From positions 56,285,129-56,349,128 of the forward strand of contig CM073592.1 in the NCBI GenBank assembly GCA_037074705.1: 64,000 nucleotides of DNA. The letters run 5' to 3'. This stretch comes from Zhengitettix transpicula (Eukaryota > Arthropoda > Insecta > Orthoptera > Tetrigidae). Shown in pieces: positions 44,125 through 55,749 of this stretch (its first letter is position 1; every line of letters starts with the position of its first letter). Position numbers and translations under genes: made by a program. Below the pieces are notes generated by a model. It did no database searches and was not told the DNA's origin. It saw only the letters and a list, made by a program, of their open reading frames with translations.

Positions 44125-45560
44125 CCCCTAATGATGAATTATTTTTAGTTATACTACAAAAATGTTCAATATGTTGCTCATAAAACTATTTATTTCATGC
44201 TTAGTCTCTGTTGCTCTTTCCTGCTTTTTTGTTTGTTGCATGTACGGCCTGCAGTTTGCAGATTCCTCGTCTGTCTGTTTCGTGAAATGACTTGTCCCTC
44301 GTTTGCGCTTCCTCCTAGTATGCGTGTGTCAGGTTTTGTGTTTTATTCTTGTGAGATGTGTAATCCTATACTTCACGATAGTTAATTCTCTAATCATTAA
44401 TTTTTTACTGGTGCATATTGAATTTTTTTGAGTTCTGTAAATATTATATACCCTTGGTATAGTTCAAGAACTATTGTTTTGGTTATTATTCCTATATGGT
44501 AAATTTACTTATGTTGAACAGGGAAATTTGTGTTCCCAATTTTTAATATTTTTATGTTAACTTCTAATTGCTATATAATTGTAGCATCAAATAATTATAT
44601 TTTAATTTTATGTAATGACATATCCTATTTCCTCATACGAGGACTAATGGGAAAAAAAGTCAAATCAAAACCCATTGTTGCATTATTCTTAGATTTAATA
44701 TTTTTGTTAATTCTTGTGACAATCTATAACACGATAGACCGTCAACCGTTGGCTGCCTTATCCGTTTAAATGGTTATAATGGGCGGCATACAGCTCAGCA
44801 CATAGCGTTTTTTTTAAAATTCAGGAAACTTGTTAGAGAGAAAGACAGATATGGAGGGTGTTGGACAGTATCGCAACTCGTGACTCAGTGCAATCTAAAA
44901 ATAAATGTTTTTAGACATTCATATGATGAAAAGTTGTTACACAAAGCATTCGTCGTTAAGTAAGAGACATTTTGCTAGAGCCTGCTTGTCGTTAACCAAT
45001 CAACGTCAATACCTGAGGCAGCCAATAAGTACAGGCAACAATATATAAGGATAGTCCTTGTTTAAATACACGTTACAAACAAAATGTAAAATGTGAGGCT
45101 CACTAATGGAGGAATAAGTAAATGGCTTAGTAAATCTCTATGTATAAAGTTTAATGCATTTAAAATACAGAAAAATGGAAACATCCCGAAATCAATAAGA
45201 GTTGAAGTATCCAATCAGACTCTATAAAATTTGTATCAAACATAAATCCAACTTAATTAATTTTGAGTACCGAAATCATTATTGAGAGGCGGAATTACAA
45301 AAAATGAATGAAAAAATATACAATTTGCATACCATTACACACGGTTGACTGATATTATGTCTATAAAATCATTGATTCGTATAACGTTCCAGTAATCGTT
45401 TTTTAGGTCACATAATTCATTCGAGTTTCATTTGTACTCCTCTTAAGAATGTTAATAAAGCACTGGTAGGTTCAAGGAATTTCGTTAACATTTAGCGACT
45501 GTTTTTATAAATGATCTGGTTTTCTCCACTGAAAAGGATGGATTTACATTTATTTACGGT
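44125..45560. other. AT-rich spacer; LINE 3' region and an isolated TATA-like site
   Basis: The first few hundred bases may be the 3' untranslated part of the LINE. At 44998-45052, 'aaccaatcaa', 'gccaataag' and 'tatataagg' are spaced like CCAAT and TATA elements, but no transcript start or frame supports a promoter. Confidence 0.3.
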
Positions 45561-45569
45561 GCCCACATT

Positions 45570-45900
45570 TAAACGATTCTGTTTCATGTCCTCAGCCCGT
45601 TCACGGTCCAGTTGCTTCGTAAGCACTGACGACTCTATCGTCGAGAGCTGCAGTTTACCTAATTACGCGTGGAGACTGGCAACACTGTGCGTCTGGTTTT
45701 TTTAATTTTTTTTTTAAGTGCCTGATCTGATCGCGTCACGTAGCGTCGCCATGTCCAATCACGCACTGACGAGGCGTAATGATAGCGCTGTGTGAGGCAA
45801 CTCGCGGCTCAAAAAATTATGCCTCGACTTGTTGCGCTCGCAAATTGGTCTGTCAGCGTTGTGCAAGAGAATCTAACTCATGGTCAAGCGAAAGTAGCGG
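45570..45900. promoter_or_regulatory. GC-balanced island 13, candidate regulatory element or repeat
   Basis: Two CpG-containing halves around a T-rich run (45699-45715). Words include 'gtttacctaattacgcg' and 'gaggcgtaatgatagcg'. No domain is encoded. Confidence 0.25.
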
Positions 45901-46335
45901 TAAGACGCCGATTTTCATCATAATTTTATAAAAAATAAGTACTGTATATTTTTTCGTTCATTCTTCATATACGCTGGTCACATATACAGTATATACATAT
46001 ATTTAAAACTAAGAGGCTCAAGCCACTCATGAAATTTTTTCATAATTCGCGAATATTCTTCGAGAGGAAAAAGTGTTTTCATGGTTTTAAAGGTTTAAAA
46101 CTTATTTAAACGTTAAATCTACTTTATGATTATTTCTGAAGATGTGTTATCACACTTTTTGCAACTGAAATGACGCTATAAAAAATAAGGAAGTATGTAT
46201 ATGGAATTTCGAGACAATATTTCCACGAAATCGGGAAAAAATGTATGTGGTTTGTCTTATGAAAATATATAATCAGTTCACTTCACTCTGATAGGGGGAA
46301 AAAAAGGCATTGACTTGGACTATGAAATAAGAATA

Positions 46336-46374
46336 ATCAGTTTCAGTCACTTCGTGACGTTATCATCGACCTAT
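46336..46374 (-). ncRNA. Variant hammerhead-like motif with perfect stem II
   Basis: On minus, 'gtcgatgataac' is followed by GTCAC/GTGAC (stem II, GAA loop), then T and GAAAC (46340-46344). The first box reads CGATGA where CUGAUGA is expected, so one U is missing and cleavage is doubtful, but the fold is kept. Confidence 0.4.
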
Positions 46375-46379
46375 TTGTT

Positions 46380-47390
46380 TTTAACTGGTTTAAAATTTAC
46401 AGGTTTTCAACGTAGTAGTGGTTGATAGCGATTAATGCAAATTAATTCTTATTTATATAACAAGCTCCAGAATTATTTGGACTGAAATGTCTTGCTATGT
46501 ATGATATTTCTATGCTTCCTCGCTTAAGAAGGTAGTGACAGGGGTTCATGAGTTTCGTAAAAGCAACACAGTTCTGTGTATAATAATTGTTGAAACATAA
46601 AATACTGCGTGAATCGGTTCCAAACGGACCATAACGGTGATGGGGATAATGGGAGCAATTAGTGAAGTTGGAGCTTTGGTGATACAAACTAATTCCAATG
46701 ACGGTAAATACTTTTAAAACAAATTCATTTGAAATTGCAACCTTACATAATTAAATAGTAGTGGATCTGAAATAGAAATATACGCCGCATTAATGTGGGA
46801 ACCATGTTGGAGCGTTTTGTAAATTTTAAAAGTATTTTATATACAATGAAGGGAAGTCGAAAATGTATACATCCGAATGATAAAGTATCGATTGTATTGT
46901 CTCCTACTTCTTCGAAAACAAGCGAGGAGTGGCTGTAACAATGATTACCAACCGATACACAACATTGTTACAGGATTGTTTCTTACCATACCTACCCGAT
47001 TTTGAAGCCTATACAAAGAAATGACAGGGAACTTAAATGACCAAAGATTTGATGCTGTTGAGGACGTTCAAGCGTAATCGCTAGTGGTACTGAACACGCT
47101 CACGAGAAAGAACGTCCAAGGAGTTTTCAGGTCATGAAAAAATTGTTAATAGCTCGCTGGGAGACCAACTCGAGGGCGATGGTTGTTAATCCAGATAAAA
47201 TCCTGGAACGTTTGGGTAGTACTTCGTGCGTAATTCTGTGTTTCACGTAATCGCATAAATTTTCCTCTGCGAATTCATTTACGAATTACGAATCGTTGCC
47301 TATTCGTGAGCAGAGCAAGTCGCGTGAAACGTTTGGTGACGAGACCACCTTTTAAATTATTTATGGAGTTATTAACATTCTTGCCTGTTC
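46380..47390. other. Mixed spacer, nothing recognised
   Basis: Small GC patches but no gene. The 81-codon minus frame (46442-46687) has no domain. Confidence 0.4.
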
Positions 47391-47394
47391 GTAA

Positions 47395-47465
47395 ATCTTT
47401 TGACAACGTATTAGATGAAGTAGCTACTACGCCAGCCGAGTCCTAGTTCATTCACAGGTCATAAT
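47395..47465. repeat. Short block shared with 52455-52525
   Basis: 'gacaacgtattagatgaagtagctactac...gttcattcaca' resembles 'gacaacgtattaggggaaataactgctac...acttcattcaca'. This may be the edge of the same transposon family. Confidence 0.4.
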
Positions 47466-47469
47466 ACGA

Positions 47470-47925
47470 TTTTTCCATGAATCAGCGTATAGGGCGGACA
47501 CGTCTTGCCAAATTGATGGCGCAATTAGGAATGCAACGTTGATAATATGTGAGTGTTCGATGATGACGGTGAAGGGGCGCCGCGTCGTGGCGCGTAATGA
47601 CGGTGGCGGTGACGGCCGGCGTCCAGACAGATCCTGAATAGCAACTAATGAAGCTCCATTATGGCGAGGGTCACGGTAGCACATCCCTCTCCGTCTTATT
47701 TATACACGCGGCCCGATAGCGCATTGTGTGGCACGGAAACAGCTTCTTCTCGGCGATATTTCATCTGCAAAGTAGCGTTCCGCTGCCACGCCCTGCCTTA
47801 AACCAGACGCATACCTCACGCTCAGGGTTCTCATCAGACAAACGAAACAAATCCTGCGCAACAACTTTAATAGCAGTAAAAGCGAAGTCTTCACCGATAG
47901 GCGGATTTATCACCCGGCGTTAGAG
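47470..47925. promoter_or_regulatory. GC-rich island 14, candidate cis-regulatory element
   Basis: CpG-rich, with 'aaattgatggcgcaattagg', 'gcgcgtaatgacggtgg', 'gcaactaatgaagctcc' and 'tccattatggcgagg' (paired homeodomain words) and 'cttatttatacacgcgg'. Frames of 64-78 codons lie on both strands with no domain. Confidence 0.36.
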
Positions 47926-47929
47926 GGAA

Positions 47930-49135
47930 AGAAATGAAGTGTACAACGTCGCACAGATGGAACATGAATTAGTTTCTGAAAGGGAGTTCACTGCTTTACA
48001 GTTCTCAGAAAAAAAGAGATCAGGAAGTATTTTGTGAAGAAAAATGTCTAAGACTCTAGTATATCTAAGAACCTAAAAAAATCATACATTAAAATTGGAA
48101 TTGCGATAAAGGGGTTTATGATTTTACACAGGAATTGTAGGTCACTTTGGATCTGAAAAGAGATCAATAAAACATAACGGGACCTGTACACTCCCGTCAG
48201 AATAGTGGAAAAAAATAACTAGACAGACTCAATGGTCTATTAAGAACTGAATAATAATCTGAACTCTTTGAAGAAACCAGAATAGTGAAAAGACTATAAT
48301 GAGAAGTTTCTGCATTCTTCAACATAATGTCAACTAAAATGAGGCGGAAGAATTACAATTCACAAAGGAAAATGTGCGCCCAACCTGAATGCGCTTAAAA
48401 AAGAACCTTGTATATTGTGTAAGTTGTAAGCGAGTATCTCAGAGTAGATTTAAAGGAAACAATTTTTCAATAATTCCAATTTTTCGTAATGCTGAGAAAT
48501 ATCTATAAAACGTCAGTTATAAATGTTAAATAGCAGCATAGATTTCATACTATAAACAAGCATAACGTATATCGATAAACAAATAGACCCAAGAATACTG
48601 AATCTTCTAATGAAATTATTTGCTATTTCAAGCATTTTGTAGTGAAACCCATTAGCATTACTCCTACAGTATTTTACTCCAAAATTCTTGGTCACGTCAT
48701 CCTCCGATCAGAGTCATTATTTTAGTTCTTCAGATCACATATTCATTACACAGAAAAAAATCACTATCACTTTCAGTATTATTTTTATTATGGAATCAAA
48801 ATCATGAAAAAGCTATAAAGCAGAAAAACTATTTTCCAAAAGTTTTCTTTACTTAATGTATCCAAGATCCATTCAATTTATATATATAATAAATATTAAG
48901 TTAAATTTCAGGAAACAAAATCTACGAAATGGAAGGAAGTTTTGGTATGTACAAATAATTTACGAATATTTATGTCTTAATTTTTTTATGTAAATGGTGT
49001 ACCAATAAGTGTTAGAACATTCAACGGGTACATAGGAAACTTTCCTTAAATGTTAGCACTCAATTTTAGTATCCGTCTGTATTATTGTTTAAAAAAATAA
49101 TAATGCAGAGATGAAACTAAGAATTTAAATCATAA
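47930..49135. other. AT-rich spacer, nothing recognised
   Basis: No supported feature. Confidence 0.5.
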
Positions 49136-49139
49136 AACA

Positions 49140-49430
49140 GTATTATTAAAATAACACGATGGAATTTTCGTCCTTTGTGCCCAAAACATGCAAAATTTGA
49201 CGTGAGGAATCTTTTGTTTAAACAGGACGGTGCTAAATGTCGCACAGCACCCGATCCACGAAAATAATTCGAACAACTGTCAACAAAATTAGTCCAATCT
49301 CATCTCTTCAGACCTTTTCATGAGAGTCCAGCTTCACGTCACATGCGACACGCAAAGTATGAAGGAGTGGCGAGAATTTGGGTCTCAATAATCCGTTCAA
49401 CGAACCAAATCCGAGGTGGTCTTTTCAATT
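49140..49430 (+). pseudogene. Possible DD-E transposase scrap
   Basis: The plus strand reads LLFKQDGAKCRTAP (from 49209), resembling the QDGAxxHTA motif around the second catalytic Asp of insect IS630/mariner-related transposases, with the His changed to Arg. A stop follows within a few codons. Similarity beyond the motif is weak. Confidence 0.4.
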
Positions 49431-49434
49431 ATAT

Positions 49435-50255
49435 TTTCTGAATGTAAATGTTAAAGATTATTTCTCAATAAGCAATGCAGAAATATTTATTATTACGTGC
49501 CATTATAATTGTTTCGACTTTTTTCACTACATTTGACAGATTATTTATAGAACTTCTTAGACCCATGAAATTAATTTCAGAACTTTCGTTTTATTTGTAC
49601 TTTCTTTAGCTTAGGTCTAATTGCAATTAAATATCAGAAATATTAAGACTATTTCCCTGTAATAGCTTGACTACAGTACAAGAGCCGCGTAACAGTGTAA
49701 AATATAAAATAATAGGTTTTTTCAAGAATTTTGAATTTAATATAACTGACGTATTGTGTTTTTATCATATTTCTAATGATGTTATCAGTCACAAATTATA
49801 TTTAGTTTTATTATTATAGGCCTAAATTGTGGCTGAAAAATACATCGCAGTTTTAATACTAACACAATAAATCACATATCAGGTATGTTAGATTTAAAAT
49901 TCTTTACAAAAAGAGGGAAGAACCCGATTGAAAACAATTTAGCATGATTTTTATGTATTAATAATTAAATACAACATTACCATCGGATAATTATGGAAAT
50001 ATTGCCCAAAGGTCCAGATAATTTCAGAATTAAATATTTTAGAAAATTGTAGATTAGTTTTCTTATTAAAAATGGTGACTATAAAAGCTTTCGGGATATG
50101 ATACGAGTACAAACGAAATATATTTTAGCTTGCACGTATTCGTTGTTTCACCGAAAGAAATATCTTCATCGCTGTCTGGTTATCCATTCATAAATCACTA
50201 TGACGAGGTCAGAAATGTAAAAACTGTTGGTTATTTCTCCGTGACGCGTAGTCTA
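49435..50255. other. AT-rich spacer, nothing recognised
   Basis: No supported feature. Confidence 0.5.
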
Positions 50256-50259
50256 TATT

Positions 50260-50960
50260 TAAGCGCAGGACCCCTTCATTGAATTGCTCTCTTTCCCCTG
50301 TACTTAACCGAATCAGCAGCCGACGTTCCGCGAGCATATTCTCCGCAAGGATTAATAAGCGCTAAATGAATGACACAATCACGGCGTATTGTGACTCTCC
50401 CCGGATTCTCTCTGATTGCGAACGCGGCTCGTTCCCTTGAGGCCCTTTGGCCCACCCTTTAGCGGCGCTCACTTGTTATTAAAATTAAATGACTGCTCGC
50501 AAAAATTGGGGGCCCTGCAGACGAAGAATGCCCGGCATCTGAAAACACGCGGCCCCTTGATAAACAGCAAACATACACACACACACGCCTTCCACGCCTG
50601 GCCTCCAATCACATTAACGGGCCGCGACGAGACAGAATAATCATCATTTTAGCGGATGAATGGGAGAGCGAATTCGCGAGCTTTCACGGCGCCAGATCAC
50701 AAATTATTCCCTCCCCAGTGGCATTAGCATGATGAGGTGGAGGAGGACACCCCTTTCGCGTAAATTGGATTTCACAAGTTGCCAACTCCCTGCAGAAGTA
50801 CTCCGTAACCTCGTGCGAATTGTTATTCTTAAGTTTGTAACTGCACGGTCAGCTTCAGGAAAAAAAATCTCTGAGGATTTGCGTCGTCGCTAAAACGTGC
50901 GAGAGAAATATTTCTCGTACGCTGGTTGACAACTGAACACGTGTCGCGCGTGAAGCTTGA
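50260..50960. promoter_or_regulatory. GC-rich island 15, strong candidate cis-regulatory element
   Basis: The island with the densest motif content: 'caaggattaataagcg' (Otx/bicoid-like), 'cttgttattaaaattaaatg', 'cttgataaacagcaaacatac' (two forkhead-like words; last base omitted by some definitions), 'ccaatcacattaacgg' and 'ggcattagcatgatgagg'. Short plus frames (74 and 77 codons) lack domains. A regulatory role is inferred from motif density in an otherwise gene-free region. Confidence 0.4.
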
Positions 50961-51599
50961 AAACACCAACAATATTAACAAACCTTCATTTAAATAGTTT
51001 ATTTGGTTGACGCTTAAATCGTTTTACAGTATATAAATATTAAATTTCAAGAATTATTTTTTTAAATTAAATAAAATATAATTTCAAAACGTGTTTTGAT
51101 ATAGATCTATTTGTAATATTAATTCAGATGTTAGTACCTCATAAATCTGATCAATATTTGATTTGTTTCTATAAATTGACTGGAAAGCTATAATTTCATT
51201 CCATGATGATAAATCTGGTACTTGCCAACCGTTTAATTAATCGACCACTGAATAAATTCCGAATACATTAAACAGCATTTTAAAGCAGCTATTTAAATAA
51301 TGTTTCCAACATCCAGAAATTCAGCCGTATCAATGTCAAACACTTGTGTACACTGATCTCAATTTCTTCTTAAATATCTATTTTAAAAATTTTAAATTTA
51401 TTTTGAAAGCACTACATTATGTATTATTTTAGAGCCTTCGGTATGAACAAAATCCGATATTCTACTGTCACTCGTCCCCAAAAACCTCAATACATTTTTT
51501 TCTCGTACTCCCTTATTACAACTTTCTACATCACAAATTCTTCCACATTTTTAAAGAAATATCCATCTTTTTCAGATCTATTAATACTCTTTCCTACTT

Positions 51600-51960
51600 G
51601 ATTAAGAACCACAAGGATCCACTCGATACATACAGCAAACATTTCGTAGTTTACAAAATCTCTTGCTCTAATTGTAATTCCTGCTACATAGAGCAAAATA
51701 AACGTTCTCTTAATACCCACATCAAGGAACATGTCTAATATCAAAGTTCCCAACGATTAACAATCTGTAGTCTCCAAACATATCATCAATTGGAAACATA
51801 CATTTGATTGGCAAAACGCTAAGATTTCAGACATTGACACCAGGTAAAATTTCAGTCTCGTATCAGAGATGCTTCACATTGAATCAAACATCACAGCAAA
51901 TAATGTACAAACAGACATCATGAAACTCTACAATTGTTACGATCCCTTATTGTTACGCTA
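51600..51960 (+). pseudogene. PLE GIY-YIG endonuclease, broken by stops and frame shifts
   Basis: Pieces in several frames match the 33.9-34.3 kb protein in order: a CNSCYI-like segment near 51675, then HTFDWQNAKISDIDTR (51801-51845), SEMLHIESNITANNVQTD and CYDPLLL. The YIG Gly is replaced by Glu and the first half is shifted, so it is inactive. Confidence 0.72.
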
Positions 51961-52051
51961 ACCCTTCGGCTCTCCCATTGTCGTTCCGTTTACTTCGCTT
52001 TTGAGTTTTGACAACTGACCAGTGGAGTTGTGTTGCTCTAGGCTCTTATTA

Positions 52052-52098
52052 GCACCTGAAGAAAGGGACAAGGTTCCCAGAAACGTTATCTGGTACTT
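52052..52098 (+). ncRNA. Hammerhead ribozyme-like motif (PA-2)
   Basis: CTGAAGA (52056-52062), stem II GGGA/TCCC (52064-52078 region), then GAAAC (52080-52084) and GTTATCTGGTA. All core boxes are intact, and the motif lies directly downstream of a PLE endonuclease remnant on the same strand. Confidence 0.65.
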
Positions 52099-52230
52099 AT
52101 ATTACCACTTATTTTGTCTGCATTTGTCCATCTTTTTTATTAAGTATAGGATGTATTGGTGCATTTACAAATGTTTTAATTTTCACCTTCAGTGTATGTT
52201 GAAAGATTTATTAATTTTTTAATCTTAAAT

Positions 52231-52518
52231 TCAGAATAATGCACGGATTATCATATTCTTACACGTTCCTATCATAGTTATCATGTTGAATGCTCTCATT
52301 TGATTTGTGGTGTCCGATGATGTTCTGCGGCGTCGTCCGACTGCTGCATCACCAAAGTGATCAATCCAGCGCACAGTCAACAGACGTGTTAAAAATGTGC
52401 GTCGAAAAGAACAATAAATATCCGTTGTTTGGGGGAAGTGGCTGCATTTCATAAAGCTTTTGATTGACAACGTATTAGGGGAAATAACTGCTACACTACA
52501 GAATTCTACTTCATTCAC
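52231..52518 (-). pseudogene. Possible transposase N-terminal (helix-turn-helix) scrap
   Basis: The 95-codon minus frame contains CSFRRTFLTRLLTVRWIDHF followed by GDAAVGRRRRTSSDT. This resembles the HTH and basic linker (FRRxF...I..W...F...GSV...RRGRPR) of insect IS630/mariner-related transposases. It shares its upstream edge with 47395-47465. The match is by pattern only. Confidence 0.35.
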
Positions 52519-52539
52519 ATCTTAACATTCATCTGGTTC

Positions 52540-52955
52540 TTACTGAGTCATTTATAAAAACCCGATCGTTTCAAATAACAGCGGTGCTGACAGGTTTGTT
52601 TTAAAATATATTTGTGACATTTTTGCTTCATCATGGAAATAATTAATGTCATTAACTGGATAGACGAAATACAGGTTTCAGAATCTGGACGTGTCCTTGT
52701 TCAAGATCCTTTGATAGGGATGTAAAGACGTAACTATTCATTTTCTTAGTAAGGTATGACCAAAAAGTTTTCAGGTTATGTTCACAAATTTATAGTCAAA
52801 CGTGGCTCTTTTATTCTGGAGGCGCAGGTGTCGTCGTTACCTTGTACAGTAGATTTTTTTTTCTGAACATAAAATCGTTTTTAGTGGATTGTGGCGTAAA
52901 CTCTGGGAGGTAAATCAATCCATCCAAACGAAATATTCATCGGGCGAATCATTAC
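52540..52955. other. AT-rich spacer, nothing recognised
   Basis: No supported feature. Confidence 0.45.
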
Positions 52956-52959
52956 TTAC

Positions 52960-53285
52960 AGTCTGGTGAAGTAGCAGGGAATTTATGGGGCATACACGCG
53001 GCAACCAGGCACGTCCATCCAGCGTGCTTCCCGGAAAGACAATTGAGTTGAGGACGGCCCTGTGATTGGCTGCGGACCCAATATTTGCCTCTGCAATGTC
53101 GCACGCATCAATGGGTCCATTCATACCGAAATTGGGCAAGCAGAAATTGAATAAAAGCGGCCAGGAAGGACGACGGCGAGCAAGTTATGTATCACGTTAG
53201 CAAATTGCTTGCGCTGGTCGTTCAGAACGCGTCAGGAACACGCACGCGAACGCGTCAATGAAGTGAAACTTTCCAGCATAACATA
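52960..53285. promoter_or_regulatory. GC-balanced island 16, candidate cis-regulatory element
   Basis: Contains 'gtgattggctgcggacc', 'gcatcaatgggtccattc', 'gaaattgaataaaagcgg' and 'acgttagcaaattgcttgcg' (C/EBP-like). The 74-codon minus frame has no domain. Confidence 0.33.
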
Positions 53286-53289
53286 CTGC

Positions 53290-54090
53290 AACCTCTGAAT
53301 AGAGTGTGGTTTATCGTCGTTTTAATGTTCCAGGTGTACTAAAGCTAAGAGGACAGCAAAAATGAATTGGTCGTCCACGGACAAATTTCAAAACTATGGT
53401 GACGTAATTAATCAGTGATATAACCTCGTTAAAAAAATTGCACAGATTTTAGCAATTAAAAGATTGATTTATTTCTTTACATTTTCACTTGATAATTATT
53501 AGACTGTAAGAAAAGAGTTGTACGTGGTACGTGTTTGAGAACAGAACAATTGTCGGACAATGAAGACTCTAACAAATATTTCTTCTATTCCACGAAGACA
53601 ATTATTTTAGTCAGAATAGTGAAGGGTTAAACGTGATTAAGAAGAAAGTAGAGTAAGTAAAACGATCATGATGGAAGTAGGGCGACGGTTGTGGTATCAC
53701 ACAATACAACTTAAATGTCACATTATTTATCACAGTAGAGTTAAATGGCAAACACGTGTAAATTATGTAAATTAATATAGGGTTTGTTCGCAGTTTTGTA
53801 TTGAACAAACCATACGTGTTTTTAACAAAAGGAATAAATAATGCATCGGCATTCACAAAATTATAATTGGATACTCAACAAATTGACAATAGGATATATT
53901 TGTCTGTTATTTAAGATTAATAATTTGTTATTATTTTATTTTTAAACGTTGAGAAAGATATAAAATTGAAGTACGAAACGTATGTACGACTTGTTTCTGT
54001 TAATTTAAAACGTGCATTAAAATTCTTAATCTGTCAATCAGTAGTTATCACAAGCCGTTTATTAACAGACTGGTTCATAATGTTTTCTCA
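53290..54090. other. AT-rich spacer, nothing recognised
   Basis: No supported feature. Confidence 0.5.
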
Positions 54091-54097
54091 CAGGCAA

Positions 54098-54362
54098 TCG
54101 TTAGCCATTGGAACAGTCGGCCAGATGCCTCCTAATCTGGGAAGGCTGCGTCCCCTCTACATCGGAAGGGCGTGGGACAAGTACCCAATACAGGTTTTCT
54201 AGGATTTGTCCTGCATCACTTTTAGGCTTTTCCTTAAACTATAGATCGGAGGCCTTGGCTACCTTCCTCAACCCTTCCACATCCCTCCTTTTAAATACCT
54301 TCCTATGTTATTAAAGGTGAGTTGCCACCATGTGGAGTACCCTCAAGTAGCCTGTTACTATA
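54098..54362 (+). repeat. Repeat A copy 8, 5'-truncated with internal deletions
   Basis: Starts 'ccattggaacagtcggcc', has lost the 'ggcgggagagg' and 'ggatcctacccggc' parts, and ends 'agtagcctgttactataaataaaaa', of which the last bases are a decayed A tail. Confidence 0.82.
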
Positions 54363-54470
54363 AATAAAAACCGGATACAAGATAATTAGTGAACTTCAAT
54401 GTCAACATACATAAAAAAAATACGTTATTCTCAACGTTTTACAGTGGATATTCAATTCATTCCGAAATGT

Positions 54471-54474
<4 letters not shown>

Positions 54475-54511
<37 letters not shown>
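54475..54511. repeat. (AT)n microsatellite
   Basis: About 17 AT units. Confidence 0.95.
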
Positions 54512-54514
<3 letters not shown>

Positions 54515-54516
<2 letters not shown>

Positions 54517-54945
54517 CAAATTAAACTTAAAGTCAAGACCCGTTTTCATGTATTCATATTAATTAATTATGTATCAATTATTAAAATAATAATTATTTAT
54601 AAATCTGACACGCAGTTGTCAAATCAAATTATTTAATTTTTTAAGCCTATAAATTTTTATTTCGCTCCATCCTTTTTACACAACTAACATAAGAGGTGAC
54701 CATGCAACCTCTACTTTTTTTTCTTACGTTTGTAAAATGTAGACCTATTTGTCTAGAGTTCATAGCGCCTGATGGATAAATTCCAGATGTATTTATCACA
54801 TCAGTTACGACTTTCTTTCCAAGCATTGAAAATGACTCCGCCTTTCAACAATTTATATTTGAGCAGGCCTACTTTCATCAATGGGGTTATGTTTTTTGTA
54901 GTAGTATAAAAACTTATATGAAACCTTTCGCTTCTTCAAGTTCTG
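54515..54945. other. AT-rich spacer, nothing recognised
   Basis: No supported feature. Confidence 0.45.
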
Positions 54946-54949
54946 CTCG

Positions 54950-55490
54950 CAAATGGGACGCAGCCATTCCATTATCCATTGGAAGCGCTCTTAATGGAGA
55001 GACTTGATTCTTTATTTTCGTCACCGCATGGCTAATGGAAGCACACGAGTAAAGAATTCCATTGCTTTGCATGCGCGCGTTCCGAAGATATTAAATCAGA
55101 GCGTTAGTAAGCGGGTTGTCGCCACACAGAGATATACGGGCGCGTACAAGTGCGTGCTAACAGAAGCGAGCCTTAAATCACGCGCCGAGTGGTATTTTAC
55201 GTGTGGTATGTACTGCTTAATTGCTGGGAGTGGTTCTGTCAATCAGCCCTCCATTGTCGTCCGCGCCGTGCGGGGGCGTGGTTCTTTGCTTGTCAACCAG
55301 ATGCTGCGGCGAGCCGTCGCCAGCGAACATGTTAAATTAACGCACTTATCACTTATACCTGTACAGGATGTCGAATCGTATGTACCTATCATCATATCAC
55401 CGAGAAATAGGGAAGGTTCGTACAGTTTGATTGCGCACCTTGACCTAGGTCTCACAAATGAATTAATTAGTCTGTTGCTGTAACCTCGAT
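54950..55490. promoter_or_regulatory. GC-balanced island 17 with a 159-codon open frame
   Basis: The island carries 'tactgcttaattgctggg', 'tgtcaatcagccctccattg' (Exd/Pbx-like TGTCAATCA then Sox-like CCATTGT) and 'gttaaattaacgcac', a combination common in developmental enhancers. The 159-codon plus frame (55004-55483) is unusually long for chance in such DNA, but has no domain, no signal peptide and no recognisable splice structure. An enhancer is my first reading. A small unknown gene or exon is the alternative. Confidence 0.38.
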
Positions 55491-55749
55491 TATTCACCTC
55501 TTATGTACAGTTACTGGTAGTCGCCTTTAAAGCACGGACCTACTGAGTAACCATTCCTGCATCAAAATCTTCCAAAGCTCGAAAAATTTCCGTGATTTAG
55601 CGCATGATCTTCGCCGTCTCCCTTGTTCGTCATACAGTTGAAAAAAATGTACTTTTTATTTGATTTTTGATCGTAGGAAGGAACCGTACAGTACTAAATC
55701 AGAGGAATTGGGTAGATGTTCACAGACTGTGATGCTTTAACATACCAAA

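Larger units (their letters stand above)
51385..52205 (+). mobile_element. Penelope-like element, 5'-truncated, family PA copy 2
   Basis: The plus-strand counterpart of the PLE at 33722-34490. It keeps the same order: a region before the nuclease, GIY-YIG remnants, then the terminal repeat 'gctctaggctcttattagcacc' (as 'gctctaggctc' plus 'ttattagcacc') and 'tggtacttatattaccac'. Confidence 0.8.

Noticed and set aside
44998..45060. Promoter with CCAAT and TATA words
   Set aside because: Such words are frequent in AT-rich DNA, and there is no ATG-exon or GC context as at 15.8 kb.
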